Shown here piece by piece: positions 1-9,675 of a DNA stretch of 64,000 nt. Below the pieces are notes generated by a model that worked only from the letters and a program-made list of their open reading frames with translations, was not told where the DNA came from and did no database searches. The translations under genes were made by a program, and so were the position numbers. This DNA comes from Streptomyces sp. Tue 6430 (GTDB lineage Bacteria > Actinomycetota > Actinomycetes > Streptomycetales > Streptomycetaceae), in contig JAKGSH010000010.1 in assembly GCA_021568835.1 (NCBI GenBank), positions 620,001 through 684,000 of the forward strand, given 5' to 3'. The first letter of the stretch is position 1; every line of letters starts with the position of its first letter.

Positions 1-6
1 GGGAGC

Positions 7-1011
7 ATGCCAACAGGTTTTCGCGGCGGCCGTAGGGTGGATCCCGATGAGACGCCGCACCGCTCCCCCGCCGTCCCCCTCCCGCAGCGTGACGGGGTCG
101 ACCCGGTACGGGTGCGGCTGCCGGGCGGGGGCTCCTGGGCGACCGTGCGGGAGCACCTGACGCAGCGGTTCGGGCCGGAGCGGGCCGGGGCCGTGGACGC
201 GCTGTTCGCGGCGGGGCGGATCGTCGGGGCCGACGGGCGGGCGGTGGCGGCGGACGCGGCGTACGTGCCGGGGATGTTCGTCTGGTTCCACCGGGACCTG
301 CCCGCCGAGGAGCCGGTGCCGTTCCCGGTGGAGGTCGTGTACCGCGACGAGCACGTCGTCGTGGCCGACAAGCCCCACTTCCTCGCCACCACACCGCGCG
401 GCAGCCACGTCACCGAGACCGCGCTGGCCCGGCTGCGGCGGGAGCTGGAGCTGCCCGCGCTGGGCGCCGCCCACCGCCTGGACCGGCTCACCGCGGGCCT
501 GGTGCTGTTCACCGTGCGTCCCGAGGAGCGGGGTGCCTACCAGACCCTGTTCCGCGACCGCCTGGTCCGCAAGGTGTACGAGGCCGTCGCGCCGTACGAT
601 CCGGGGCTGGCCCTGCCGGTGACCGTGCGCAGCCGGATCGTGAAGGAACGCGGGACGCTGACCGCCCGTGAGGTGCCGGGCGAGCCCAACGCGGTCAGCC
701 GCGTCGAGCTGGCCGGGCACCTCACGGGCGGACTCGCCCGTTACCGGCTGATCCCGCGGACCGGGCAGACCCATCAGCTGCGGGTGCACATGACCGCGCT
801 GGGCGTGCCCATCCTCGGCGACCCCCTCTACCCCGAGGTGACCGCCCCCGGACCGGCCGGCGACTTCCGGCGCCCGCTGCAACTGCTGGCGCGGGAGCTG
901 GAGTTCACCGATCCGGTGACGGGGGTGGAGCACCGGTTGCGGAGCCGTCGGACGCTGGCCGCCCGGTCGTCGTACGACGGCCGGGGCGGCGGGCGCGCCG
1001 GGGATCAGTAG
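7..1011 (+). CDS. RluA-family RNA pseudouridine synthase
   Basis: This enzyme isomerises uridine to pseudouridine in rRNA or tRNA. An S4-like N-terminal part (about residues 35-80) precedes the catalytic domain. The catalytic motif HRLDRLTAG places the nucleophilic Asp near residue 159, and RTGQTHQLRVHM is the conserved C-terminal family motif. The 334-residue length is normal. The ATG at 7 opens the intact frame, but the first residues look unnatural. The ATG at 47 follows an AGGGTGG ribosome site and reads MRRRTAPPP; one missing base near 75-85 would join it to the body, so the true start may be 47. The gene converges on the P450 and overlaps its end by 7 bp. The RNA target cannot be told from the sequence. 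Confidence 0.85.
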   Translation: MPTGFRGGRRVDPDETPHRSPAVPLPQRDGVDPVRVRLPGGGSWATVREHLTQRFGPERAGAVDALFAAGRIVGADGRAVAADAAYVPGMFVWFHRDLPAEEPVPFPVEVVYRDEHVVVADKPHFLATTPRGSHVTETALARLRRELELPALGAAHRLDRLTAGLVLFTVRPEERGAYQTLFRDRLVRKVYEAVAPYDPGLALPVTVRSRIVKERGTLTAREVPGEPNAVSRVELAGHLTGGLARYRLIPRTGQTHQLRVHMTALGVPILGDPLYPEVTAPGPAGDFRRPLQLLARELEFTDPVTGVEHRLRSRRTLAARSSYDGRGGGRAGDQ

Positions 1012-2620
1012 CCGCGCCACCAGTCGAGGAAGCGCCGCCAGCCGCTGGGCCGACGGGCCGGTTCCGCGGCGCGGGCCGCCGCGGGCTCGGACCGGGGCAC
1101 GGGCTGGTGCTCGGGCTGGTGCTCGGGCCGGTGCTCGGGCCGGAGCTGCTGCTCAGGCTGGGGCTGGTGCTCGGGCCGGGGCCGCGGGACGGTCGCCGGC
1201 CGGGGCTCGGCGGGCGGTGGCAGGAGGGTGGCCGGCGGAGCGGCGGGTACGGCGCCGGGCGCCGGCGTGGTGCCGGGGTCACCGGGACGACCGGACGCGG
1301 CGGCGGGAGCGCACCGTGGGCCGGCCTGACCATGACGTCCTGCTGGGGCTTGGGCTCGAAGCGGACCGGCAGTTCCATGAGGTGCCGGGAGGCGATCGAC
1401 GTCGTCCAGCGCAGGTCCTCCTCCGCGCAGGCGAGCTGCACGTCCGGCAGGCGGGTGAGCAGGGCGTCGACGCCGACGTCGGCGATGGCGCGCCCGATGT
1501 CCTGTCCGGGGCACTCGTGCGGACCGCCGCCGAAGGCGAGGTGGGCGCGGTTGCCCTGCATGCTGGCGGACAGGTCGGGACGGACCCGCGGGTCCACGTT
1601 GCCGGGCGCGGGCGCGAAGAGGAGGCCGTCGCCCCGGCGGATGCGCTGACCGCCCAGTTCGGTGTCCTGCTTGGCGAAGTAGGCGAAGACCGTGCTGAAC
1701 GGCGGCTCGTCCCACAGGGACTGCTCGACCGCCTCCGGCACCGTCATCTGCCCGCCGTTGAGCTGGGCGAGGAACCGCGGGTCGGTGAGGACCATCCGCA
1801 GGGCGTTGGAGAGCAGGTTGACCGTGGCCTCGTAGGCGGCGAAGAGCACCAGGCGCAGGTGCTCCCGGACCTCGTCGTCGGTCAGTTCCGCGGGGTCCAG
1901 CACGAGATGGCTGGTGAAGTCGTCCTGGGGCCGGGCGCGGCGGCGGGCGGTGAGCCGGCTCAGCGCCTCCATGACGTGGTGGTGACTGGCGATCGCGGTC
2001 CCGGTGCCCTTGAGCGCGTCCCGGGCGGCGTGGACCATGCGGTCGTCGTACTCCTCGGGCATGCCGAGCACGTGGCACATCACGGCCATCGGGAGGTGCT
2101 CGGCGAACTGGCCGACCAGCTCGGCCCGGCCCCGCTCGCAGAAGCGGTTGACCAGGCGCTGGGTGGACCGGTAGATGTACCGGCGCAGGCTGCGGTCGTC
2201 GATGGTCGCCATGGCGGCGGTGACCGCGCCGCGCAGCCGCTTGTGCTCGTCGCCCTCGGCGTGGGAGCAGATGGGCTGCCAGGCGATGTGCGGCATGAGC
2301 GGGTGGTCGGGCTTGACCGCGCCGTCCACCAGCGGCGTCCAGATGCGGCTGTCGCGGCTGTACTGGGAGGGCGTGCGGACCATGTGCATGTTCTCGGCGT
2401 GACCGAGGACCACCCACATCGGCACGTCGTCGTGGAGCAGGACGGGCGCCACCGGGCCGTGCTGCTCGCGCAGTTGCTCGTAGAGGTCGTCCAGGTCCTC
2501 GGCGCCGGGCCCGTAGAGCCGGCGCAGTCCGCCGGGGCCACGGCCGTGCGCGGGGCAGCCGGGCGGCGGGTCGAGGGCCAGGTCGTGGGGACCGGTCGTC
2601 ATGGGGTGGTCAGGCGTCAC
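1005..2620 (-). CDS. cvnE9: conservon cytochrome P450, K-helix ExxR motif missing (one frameshift)
   Basis: Cytochrome P450 at the downstream end of a conservon. The haem loop reads FGGGPHECPGQ with its Cys ligand, and the I-helix reads LFAAYEATVNL. The K-helix, where ExxR is expected, reads VEQSLWDEPPF, with Trp in place of Arg. The GTG start at 2620 has GGAG 7-8 nt upstream; an ATG at 2602 is an alternative. A missing base at about 1273 shifts the proline-rich C-terminal tail, and restoring it gives a 538-residue protein ending WRRFLDWWRGY. P450s of this kind travel with conservon GTPases; the substrate is unknown. The symbol follows synteny with S. coelicolor cvn9 (rar) as I remember it. 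Confidence 0.85.
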
Positions 2621-2681
2621 TGGGTCGCTCCGAAAGGGGTCCGGGAGGGGCCGGGATGGTCCGGGAGGCGGAAGGCAGGGA

Positions 2682-2732
2682 GTGGGCGGGTGTCAGGGGG
2701 TGGGCGGGTGTCAGGGGGTGGGCGGGTGTCAG
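2682..2732. repeat. 18-bp direct repeat, about 2.8 copies
   Basis: The unit GTGGGCGGGTGTCAGGGG runs three times head to tail, the last copy being partial. The stop codon of the conservon GTPase (2729-2731) lies inside the last copy, so the repeat fills the spacer between the GTPase and P450 genes. Confidence 0.85.
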
Positions 2733-3349
2733 GTCAGGCTGCCGGTCCGCACGAGGTCGTGCAGGAAGCGCGTCAGCGTCATCAGCACGTCGCGGCTGGA
2801 GGCCCGGCGGCGCACGTCGCACTCCACGATCGGGATCTCGGGCGGCAGGTCGAGGGCGCTCCGCAGGTCCTCCAGCGGGTAACGGGGGCCGTCGGGGAAG
2901 GTGTTGACGGCGACCACGAAGGGCACGCCGCGTTCCTCCAGGCGGCCCATGACCTCGAAGCTGACCTCCAGGCGGCGGGTGTCGACCAGGACGACCGCCC
3001 CGAGTGCGCCCTCGAACAGTCCGTTCCACAGGAACCAGAACCGCTCCTGGCCGGGAGTGCCGAAGAGGTAGAGCACGACCTGGTCCGTGATGCGGATGCG
3101 GCCGAAGTCCATGGCGACGGTGGTGGCGGTCTTGGTGTCGGAGCCGTAGTTGTCGTCGACGCCGATACCGGCCTGCGTCATGGTCTCCTCGGTGGTCAGC
3201 GGCTTGATCTCGCTGACCGACCCGACCATGGTCGTCTTGCCGACACCGAAGCCGCCCACGATGACGATCTTGGCCGCCGCCGTGGTGGTCTGCGGCAGGT
3301 GGTCCTCGGCGCGTGGGCCGGGGACGGTGTCAGAGCCGTTGAAGTCCAT
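2729..3349 (-). CDS. cvnD9: conservon small GTPase (CvnD family)
   Basis: Ras/Arf-like bacterial GTPase of 206 residues. The P-loop GGFGVGKTT lies at residues 32-40, the G3 motif reads TPGQERFWF, and a weak G4-like NTFPDGP follows. Conservon D proteins cycle between GDP and GTP and are thought to relay signals from the histidine-kinase-like A protein. The ATG at 3349 overlaps the upstream DUF742 gene by 20 bp, so translation is probably coupled. Downstream, past the 18-bp repeat, lies the P450. The symbol rests on synteny. Confidence 0.93.
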   Translation of the reverse strand: MDFNGSDTVPGPRAEDHLPQTTTAAAKIVIVGGFGVGKTTMVGSVSEIKPLTTEETMTQAGIGVDDNYGSDTKTATTVAMDFGRIRITDQVVLYLFGTPGQERFWFLWNGLFEGALGAVVLVDTRRLEVSFEVMGRLEERGVPFVVAVNTFPDGPRYPLEDLRSALDLPPEIPIVECDVRRRASSRDVLMTLTRFLHDLVRTGSLT

Positions 3350-3724
3350 GCATCACCGCTTCGAGGAGGGAACGGTCGGGGAGGTGCTGCCGGACGATCG
3401 GGGCGCGCGCCTGGACGAGTTCGGCCGCCAGCATCTCGGTGAGCAGCACCGTCACCACGCTGAACGGCAGGCTGAGGTAGGCCGACACCTCGGCCACCGA
3501 CAGCGGAGCCCGGCACATCCGCAGCACCGCCGACTGCTCCGGGGGTGCGGAGGAGGGGGTTCGGCGCGCGCCACGATCAGGGTGACGAGGTCGAGCGGGG
3601 CGCGTTCGCCGTCCGGTCCGGTGATGATGTACAGCCGCTCGGGGTTCTTGCCCTCCCCCTCCTTCGGCGGCTGCGGGGGCGGTTCCGGGGCGGGGTCGCG
3701 CCGTCGGCGTTGCGGAGGCGTCAT
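3330..3724 (-). CDS. cvnC9: DUF742 conservon protein (one frameshift)
   Basis: Conservon C protein. The N-terminal part ends in ERLYIITGPDGERAPLDLVT; the C-terminal part (LRMCRAPLSVAEVSAYLSLP onward) is a winged-helix-like DUF742 core ending LLEAVMHGLQRL. The two halves lie in different frames, joined at a run of five G at 3541-3545. One extra base gives PPPHPPEQSAVLRMC and a normal 131-residue protein. Its ATG overlaps the roadblock gene stop by 4 bp and its end overlaps the GTPase start. The biochemical role is not known; in conservons it is proposed to bind the membrane signalling complex. Confidence 0.88.
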
Positions 3725-4128
3725 ACGCTCTGCCCGTTCCGCCGGGGCGGGCTGGTCAGATGGGCGCCGATCCGCACCACGAGGTCGCGCATCATGGCGC
3801 TCATCCGGCCGGCCTCGCAGCGTACGTCGGCGAGCACGGCGAGGTAGGCGTTGGCACCGGCGGACATCATGTAGAAGTAGCCGCCGTTCAGCTCGATCAT
3901 GACCAGGTTCATCTCGCCGTCGCTGGAGTGGATCTCCTGGGCGACGGCGTTGGCCAGGCTCTGGAGGCCGGCGCAGGCCGCCGCGATCCGGTCGGCGGCG
4001 TCGGGATCACCGGCGTAGCGGGCGATGCGCAGTCCGTCGGCCGAGAGCACGACGATCATCTCGATGCCCGGAACCCCGTCGTACAGCTCCTTGAGCAGCC
4101 AGTCGAAGTTTTGGCGCTGCTGGATCAC
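3721..4128 (-). CDS. cvnB9: roadblock/LC7 conservon protein (CvnB family)
   Basis: Intact 135-residue roadblock/LC7 protein (FDWLLKELYDGVPGIEMIVVLSADG, then GGYFYMMSAGANAYLAVLAD). Roadblock proteins act as GTPase-activating or scaffolding partners of small GTPases such as MglA, which fits the GTPase two genes downstream. The GTG start at 4128 overlaps the stop of the kinase-like gene in a GTGA junction. The 3-prime end overlaps the DUF742 start by 4 bp. The conservon is therefore tightly coupled. Confidence 0.92.
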   Translation of the reverse strand: MIQQRQNFDWLLKELYDGVPGIEMIVVLSADGLRIARYAGDPDAADRIAAACAGLQSLANAVAQEIHSSDGEMNLVMIELNGGYFYMMSAGANAYLAVLADVRCEAGRMSAMMRDLVVRIGAHLTSPPRRNGQSV

Positions 4129-5747
4129 GTGCGGTCCCCTTCATCGTCGGCCTCGAACTCGGCCTTGTCCTTGAGCAGATGCAGGTATGCGGTGGGATTG
4201 CGGGTGAAGTCCGTCGGGTGGTGCCCGGGCGGGGCCTCCTTCTTCAGGCCCTCCCAGAACGCCTCGAAGGCGACGCCGGGCTCCTGCCGCTTCACGCCGG
4301 GCCGGGGCTCCGGTCCGGGCAGCGCGAACGGGTCGGGCTCACCAGCGCGTTCGGCCGCCTGGGCGGCGTACGCCTCGCGGTAGCGCTGGCTGATCGGGAC
4401 GGTGGTCTTGCTGCGGCGCTGCGGCAGGCCCTTGTCGGTCCACTCGGTGACCTCGGGCACCTCGTCGTCGTCCAGGGAGACACCCGCCGGGATCCTCGGA
4501 TTGGTGGGGCGGCGCTTCTTCGGAGGCCGCTTCGGACCCTCGATGTTGCCCAGGTCGATCTGCGGTACGGCGGTGGCGCCGATGCCGTGGGCGAAGCCGG
4601 GTGCGGGGTCGGAGGTGACCATCTCGCTCGGCGCGATCAGTACGGCGCGGACACCGCCGTAGGCCGAAGTGCGCAGGGAGATCTGCATGTTGAACGCCGT
4701 GCAGAGCCGGCCGACGACCGCGAGCCCGAGGCGCGGGGTACCCCCGACGTCCTGGATGTCGACACCGGCCATGGCCTGTTCGAGCATGCGCTCGGCCTTG
4801 GCGCGGGCCTCCTCGCTGAGGCTGACGCCGGCGTCCTCGATCTCGATCGCGATGCCGGTCTGCACCTCGACGGCGTTGACGTGCACCTTGCTGGTGGGCG
4901 GCGAGTAGCGGGTGGAGTTGTCGAGGAGTTCGGCGAGCGCGTGGATCAGCGGTTCGACGGACAGGCCGCGGATGTTGACCTTGGCGATGGAGTCGAGCTG
5001 GATGCGGCGGTACTCCAGGATGCGGGACATGGCGCCGCGCAGCACGCTGTAGAGCGGCACGGGCTGGGGCCAGTTGCGGCCGGGGCGGCCGCCGCCGAGC
5101 ACGCCGATGGAGTCGGCGAGACGGCCGATCAGGGCGGTGCCGTGGTCGATGCGCAGGAGGTCGTCGAAGACCTCGGGGTTGCGGCCGTGGTCCTCCTCCA
5201 TCTCCCGCAGTTCCGCGGCCTGTTGGTGCACGATGGCCTGGACGCGCCGGGCGACGCTGACGAACGAGCGCTGGGCGGAGTCACGCAGGGCCTCCTCGTG
5301 GTCGACGATCTCGAGGATCGTCTTGACCACCTTGCGCTGGCCCTCGCCGAGCTCGCGGTAGCCGGCGTCCGCCTCGGCGAAGTGGAGCATCACCTCCCGG
5401 GGCGAGTTGCCGGCGCGCAGCCAGGCCACCGCCTGGGGGACGAAGAAGTCGGCGAGCCGGAGGTTCTGCTCCTCGTGGGCGGAGACCCGGCGTTCCAGAT
5501 TCCCGATCCGGCGTTCCTTCTCCGCGCGCAGTTCCTTCAGTTGACGGCCGCGGCGCACCGCCTCGGTGCCGGCGAGGGCCACCAGGAGGGTGGCGACGGC
5601 TCCGCAGACGCCGACGGCCGTCCGGGCCGGGGTCGCCACCAGGGCGACGGCCGCTCCGGTCGCCGCGGCCATCACCGTCGCCGGCAGCAGCACCGTACGG
5701 ATGTAGGCCAGTTCACGGCGACCGGGTGGGGACTGAACACTCACCAT
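4125..5747 (-). CDS. cvnA9: conservon histidine-kinase-like sensor (CvnA family)
   Basis: Membrane protein of about 540 residues with a kinase-type ATPase domain. Two hydrophobic segments lie within the first 65 residues (TVLLPATVMAAATGAAVALVA and GVCGAVATLLVALAG), followed by a coiled region and a HATPase domain with N-box LAELLDNSTRYSPP. I see no clear phospho-acceptor His box, as is usual for CvnA proteins. The C-terminal tail is basic and disordered. The ATG at 5747 is preceded by GAGGG about 8 nt upstream and begins MVSVQSPPGRRELAY; an in-frame start at 5819 lacks this support. First gene of the conservon operon, where S. griseus and S. coelicolor counterparts affect aerial growth. Confidence 0.9.
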   Translation of the reverse strand: MVSVQSPPGRRELAYIRTVLLPATVMAAATGAAVALVATPARTAVGVCGAVATLLVALAGTEAVRRGRQLKELRAEKERRIGNLERRVSAHEEQNLRLADFFVPQAVAWLRAGNSPREVMLHFAEADAGYRELGEGQRKVVKTILEIVDHEEALRDSAQRSFVSVARRVQAIVHQQAAELREMEEDHGRNPEVFDDLLRIDHGTALIGRLADSIGVLGGGRPGRNWPQPVPLYSVLRGAMSRILEYRRIQLDSIAKVNIRGLSVEPLIHALAELLDNSTRYSPPTSKVHVNAVEVQTGIAIEIEDAGVSLSEEARAKAERMLEQAMAGVDIQDVGGTPRLGLAVVGRLCTAFNMQISLRTSAYGGVRAVLIAPSEMVTSDPAPGFAHGIGATAVPQIDLGNIEGPKRPPKKRRPTNPRIPAGVSLDDDEVPEVTEWTDKGLPQRRSKTTVPISQRYREAYAAQAAERAGEPDPFALPGPEPRPGVKRQEPGVAFEAFWEGLKKEAPPGHHPTDFTRNPTAYLHLLKDKAEFEADDEGDRT

Positions 5748-6745
5748 GTGGGCACCCTCTGTAGGGGATCTGTCGGCATCATCGGGATGTCTGGGAACAA
5801 GCGCACGAATACGCCTCAACTCGGTGCGCCGCGGGCGAGCCTAGTCCGGCCGGATCACCGCCGCGCCATGTTCGACAACCGCCTGAAACCACACCCGCAC
5901 CTGGAGTAACCTCGGGCGTTTCGCACGCTCGGAATTCGTTCGCACACATTGCGTAACGCCGTACGGACGTGCGAAAACCTTCACCGGGACAGGTGATTCA
6001 GGGGCGGAGGGCCGCCGTCGGGCAGCCGTCACGCGCAGGGCCGCTTCGCGGGTGCCGCGGGGCGGAACGCAGGGCGGGAAACAGGCCGGGGGCGGAGAGC
6101 AGACCGGGGAACAGGCCGGAGCACGGGAATCCGACCCGCCCTCGGGGCCCTGGGGACGGCCTCACCGAAGCCCGCCGCGCTCGTCCTCGCGGGCGAGTGC
6201 GGCGGCCCGGCCGGGGCGCGGGTGTCACGCCTCCCGGCGGCGGGCCCGGGCGGCGGCCCCGCACGCAGCCGGCGCCCGGGAAGGCATTCACCGGAACCGG
6301 CAGCCCCCGCGCCCGCCGCGCGGCCCCGCTGACGCACCGTCAGCAGAGCCCTGTCACCGCCCCGGCATCACCCCGGACGGCAGCGCACACCTCACAGGCC
6401 CGACGTTTCCCCTCGGGCAGCGGCACATCTCACCGCCCCGGCGTCTCCGCTCGGACGGCGGCACACCTCACCGGCCCGGCGTCCCCGCTCAGGCAGCCGC
6501 GCACCTCACCGCCCCGGCCTCTCCCCCCGGACGGCGGCACACCTCACCGGCCCGACGTTTCCCTCGGGCAGCGGCACATCTCGCCGCCTCGGCATCACCC
6601 CGGGCGGCGGCACACTTCATCACAGGCCCGACGCCCCCTCGGACAGCCGCCCGTCCCACAGCCCCGGCCTCTCCGCCCGGGCGGCAGTGCCCCTCCTGCC
6701 CCGGCCGAAGCCACCGCTGCGGCCGGGGTTCCCGCCTGCGCGTGT
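5748..6745. other. 998-bp non-coding interval
   Basis: The interval lies between the conservon start and the end of the helicase gene. The first 200 bp is less GC-rich and should hold the conservon promoter. From about 5990 it is strongly GC-rich, with short direct repeats around 6060-6130 and a long degenerate tandem repeat at 6366-6704. Open frames here show no recognisable protein and match the antisense of neighbours. Confidence 0.7.
6366..6704. repeat. degenerate 38-bp tandem repeat, about 9 copies
   Basis: Successive units of 36-39 bp share the pattern C(A/G)TCNCCC(C/G)GGACGGC, then GGCACACCTCACC, then GGCCCGG. Units begin near 6366, 6404, 6442, 6480, 6518, 6556, 6593, 6632 and 6668. 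The period is not a multiple of three and every frame is low complexity, so the array is most likely non-coding. It lies just downstream of the helicase stop. Confidence 0.8.
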
Positions 6746-9553
6746 TCAGCCCACCGACGAGTACGCCACGACGCCCCGCAGCAGTGCGTTGACCGCCTTG
6801 CGGGCGTTCTTCGCCACCGACGAACTCTCCGCGGGCGCGGCCGCCGCGATCTGCCCGAGGACGTCGATGACCTGCTTGCACCAGCGCACGAAGTCGCCGG
6901 CCGGCATCTCGACCTCCCGCAGGACCTCGTCGAGGCCCTTGCCCGAGGCCCACATGTGGGCGGCCCAGGCGAAGCCGAGATCGGGCTCGCGCTGGCCGAC
7001 GCCCTCGGTCTGGCTGATCCGGAAGTCCTCCTCCAGCGCGTCCAGCCGGCCCCAGATCCGCACCATCTCGCCGAGCGCGGCCTTGGCATTGCCCGCGGGC
7101 AGCTTCGGCGCCATCGCGTCGTCGCCGGACCGGGCCTCGAACACCAGCGCCGAGACGCAGGCGGCGAGTTCGGCCGGTCCCAGGCCCTCCCAGACGCCGG
7201 CCCGCAGGCATTCGCTCGCCAGCAGGTCCAGCTCGCCGTACAGCCGGGCCAGCCGCCTGCCGTGTTCGGTGACCTCGTTGCCGCGCAGGTAGTCCAGTTC
7301 GGTCAGCAGGGCCACGATCCGGTCGAAGGTGCGGGCGATGGTGTTCGTCCGGCCCTCGATCCGGCGCTCCAGCTGCGAGGTGTCGCGCAGCAGCCGGTGG
7401 TAGCGCTCGGCCCAGCGGGCGTGGTCCTCGCGCTCGGAGCAGCCGTGGCAGGGATGGGCGCGCAGCGCGGTGCGCAGGCGGGCGATCTCGCGGTCGTCGG
7501 CCGCCTGGGACCGGCCCCTGCGGGCACGCTCGGGCGTGATGTGCCCGGCCTTGGTGCGCAGGGCGGAGGCGAGGTCCCGGCGGGACTGCGGGGAGCGCGG
7601 GTTGAACGTCTTCGGGATGCGCATCCGCTCCAGCGCCTCGACGGGCACCGGGAAGTCCATCGCGGCGAGCCGCTTGACCTGCCGCTCGGCGGTCAGCACG
7701 AGCGGGCGCGGCCCGTCGTGGTGGTCGAAGCCGCGGTGGCCGTCGGCCCGGCCGGCGGACAGGCCCGGATCCAGGACGAGGGCCAGTCCGGCGTACTTGC
7801 CGGTGGGCACGTGGATGACGTCCCCCGGCTTCAGCTTCTCCAGCGCCACCGCCGCCTCGGCCCGCCGCTGGGCCGCGCCCTGCTTGGCGAGCTCCGTCTC
7901 GCGGTCCTTGAGTTCGCGGCGCAGCCGCGCGTACTCCTCGAAGTCGCCGAGGTGGCAGGTCATGGAGGCCTTGTAGCCCTCCAGGCCCTCCTCGTTGCGC
8001 TGCACCTGCCGGGAGATCCCGACGACCGACCGGTCGGCCTGGAACTGTGCGAAGGAGGTCTCCAGCAGCTCGCGCGAGCGGTGCCGCCCGAACTGCTGGA
8101 CCAGGTTGACCGCCATGTTGTACGACGGCTTGAAGCTGGAGCGCAGCGGATAGGTGCGGGTGCCGGCCAGACCGGCCAGGTGGTCGGGGTTCATGCCGCG
8201 CTGCCACAGCACGACGGCGTGTCCCTCGACATCGATGCCGCGGCGCCCCGCACGGCCGGTGAGCTGCGTGTACTCGCCGGGGGTGATGTCGGCGTGCTGT
8301 TCGCCGTTCCACTTGACGAGCTTCTCCAGCACGACCGAGCGGGCGGGCATGTTGATGCCGAGGGCGAGGGTCTCGGTGGCGAAGACCGCCTTGACCAGAC
8401 CGCGGACGAACAGCTCCTCGACGACCTCCTTGAAGGTCGGGAGCATGCCCGCGTGGTGGGCGGCTATGCCCCGCTCCAGGCCCTCCAGCCACTCGTAGTA
8501 GCCGAGGACGTGCAGGTCCTCGTGGGGGATGGCGGCGGTGCGCTCCTCCACCAGGGCGCGGACCCGTTCGCGCGCCTCGTCGTCGTTGAGCCGCAGCCCG
8601 GCGTACAGGCACTGCTGGACGGCGGCCTCGCAGGCGGCACGGCTGAAGATGAAGGTGATCGCGGGCAGCAGGCCCTCGGCGTCGAGCCGCTCGATGACCT
8701 CGGGGCGTCCGGGCGTCCACACCCGTGACCGCTGTCTGCGCTCGCGCTCGCGGTCGGCCTCGCGCATGTTCCGGCCGCGCCTGCGGTCCTGGTACGACGG
8801 GCGGCTCGCCTCCATGCGGGCCAGCCGCGCGAGGTCGGGGTTGACGGCCCTGCGGTGGCCCTCGCCCTCCTCGAAGAGGTCGTACATCCGCCGTCCGGCG
8901 AGCACGTGCTGGAACAGCGGCACGGGCCGGTGCTCGGAGACGATCACCTCGGTGTCGCCGCGCACGGTGTCGAGCCAGTCGCCGAACTCCTCGGCGTTGG
9001 ACACGGTCGCCGACAGGGAGACCAGGGTCACCGACTCGGGGAGGTGGATGATCACCTCCTCCCACACGGCGCCCCGGAAGCGGTCGGAGAGGTAGTGCAC
9101 CTCGTCCATCACGACGTACCCGAGGCCGAGGAGGGTCTGCGAACCGGCGTACAGCATGTTCCGCAGGACCTCGGTGGTCATCACGATCACCGGGGCGTCG
9201 GAGTTGACGCTGTTGTCGCCGGTCAGCAGACCGACCTTGTCGGCGCCGTGGCGACGGCACAGGTCGGAGTACTTCTGGTTGGACAGCGCCTTGATGGGTG
9301 TCGTGTAGAAGCACTTCTTGCCCTGCCGGAGGGCGAGGTGGACGGCGAACTCGCCGACGATCGTCTTGCCCGAGCCGGTCGGGGCGGCGACCAGGACGCC
9401 CTTGCCCGACTCGAGTGCCTGGCAGGCCTCGATCTGGAAGGGGTCGAGACCGAAGTCGTACATCTCGCGGAAGGAGGCGAGCGCGGTGGCCTGCTCGACA
9501 GCACGCTTACGGGCTGCCGCGTACCGCTCGGCCGGTGAGAGGTCCTCTGTCAT
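6746..9553 (-). CDS. Ski2-like DEAD/DEAH RNA helicase (HelY-like)
   Basis: Superfamily 2 helicase of about 935 residues. Motif I reads APTGSGKT, motif II DEVH, motif III SAT and motif VI QLTGRAGRRGID, all in the N-terminal half. The C-terminal half is the DSHCT-type region of Ski2/Mtr4 proteins (ELDYLRGNEVTEHGRRLARLY). Such helicases unwind RNA with ATP; the mycobacterial relative is HelY. The ATG at 9553 (MTEDLSPAERY) has GGTGGAAAG upstream and is preferred over an in-frame start at 9598. It sits 175 bp downstream of tatC, with a hairpin between them, on the same strand. Confidence 0.93.
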   Translation of the reverse strand: MTEDLSPAERYAAARKRAVEQATALASFREMYDFGLDPFQIEACQALESGKGVLVAAPTGSGKTIVGEFAVHLALRQGKKCFYTTPIKALSNQKYSDLCRRHGADKVGLLTGDNSVNSDAPVIVMTTEVLRNMLYAGSQTLLGLGYVVMDEVHYLSDRFRGAVWEEVIIHLPESVTLVSLSATVSNAEEFGDWLDTVRGDTEVIVSEHRPVPLFQHVLAGRRMYDLFEEGEGHRRAVNPDLARLARMEASRPSYQDRRRGRNMREADRERERRQRSRVWTPGRPEVIERLDAEGLLPAITFIFSRAACEAAVQQCLYAGLRLNDDEARERVRALVEERTAAIPHEDLHVLGYYEWLEGLERGIAAHHAGMLPTFKEVVEELFVRGLVKAVFATETLALGINMPARSVVLEKLVKWNGEQHADITPGEYTQLTGRAGRRGIDVEGHAVVLWQRGMNPDHLAGLAGTRTYPLRSSFKPSYNMAVNLVQQFGRHRSRELLETSFAQFQADRSVVGISRQVQRNEEGLEGYKASMTCHLGDFEEYARLRRELKDRETELAKQGAAQRRAEAAVALEKLKPGDVIHVPTGKYAGLALVLDPGLSAGRADGHRGFDHHDGPRPLVLTAERQVKRLAAMDFPVPVEALERMRIPKTFNPRSPQSRRDLASALRTKAGHITPERARRGRSQAADDREIARLRTALRAHPCHGCSEREDHARWAERYHRLLRDTSQLERRIEGRTNTIARTFDRIVALLTELDYLRGNEVTEHGRRLARLYGELDLLASECLRAGVWEGLGPAELAACVSALVFEARSGDDAMAPKLPAGNAKAALGEMVRIWGRLDALEEDFRISQTEGVGQREPDLGFAWAAHMWASGKGLDEVLREVEMPAGDFVRWCKQVIDVLGQIAAAAPAESSSVAKNARKAVNALLRGVVAYSSVG

Positions 9554-9675
9554 CGTGCTTTCCACCGTACCGGGCCGCACTGACAACAGGACGATCATTA
9601 TCCGGATCCGCCGTCCGGGGCCCGCGTCCGGGAAGTCCGGGGCCTCACGGTGGGTCGCCGCCCGGACACACGGAG

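Noticed and set aside
6366..6704. CRISPR array
   Set aside because: Units abut with no unique spacers, vary in sequence and have no cas genes nearby.
5969..8728. Very long plus-strand open frame opposite the helicase
   Set aside because: It is the antisense shadow of the helicase and of the 38-bp repeat, with no recognisable domain.
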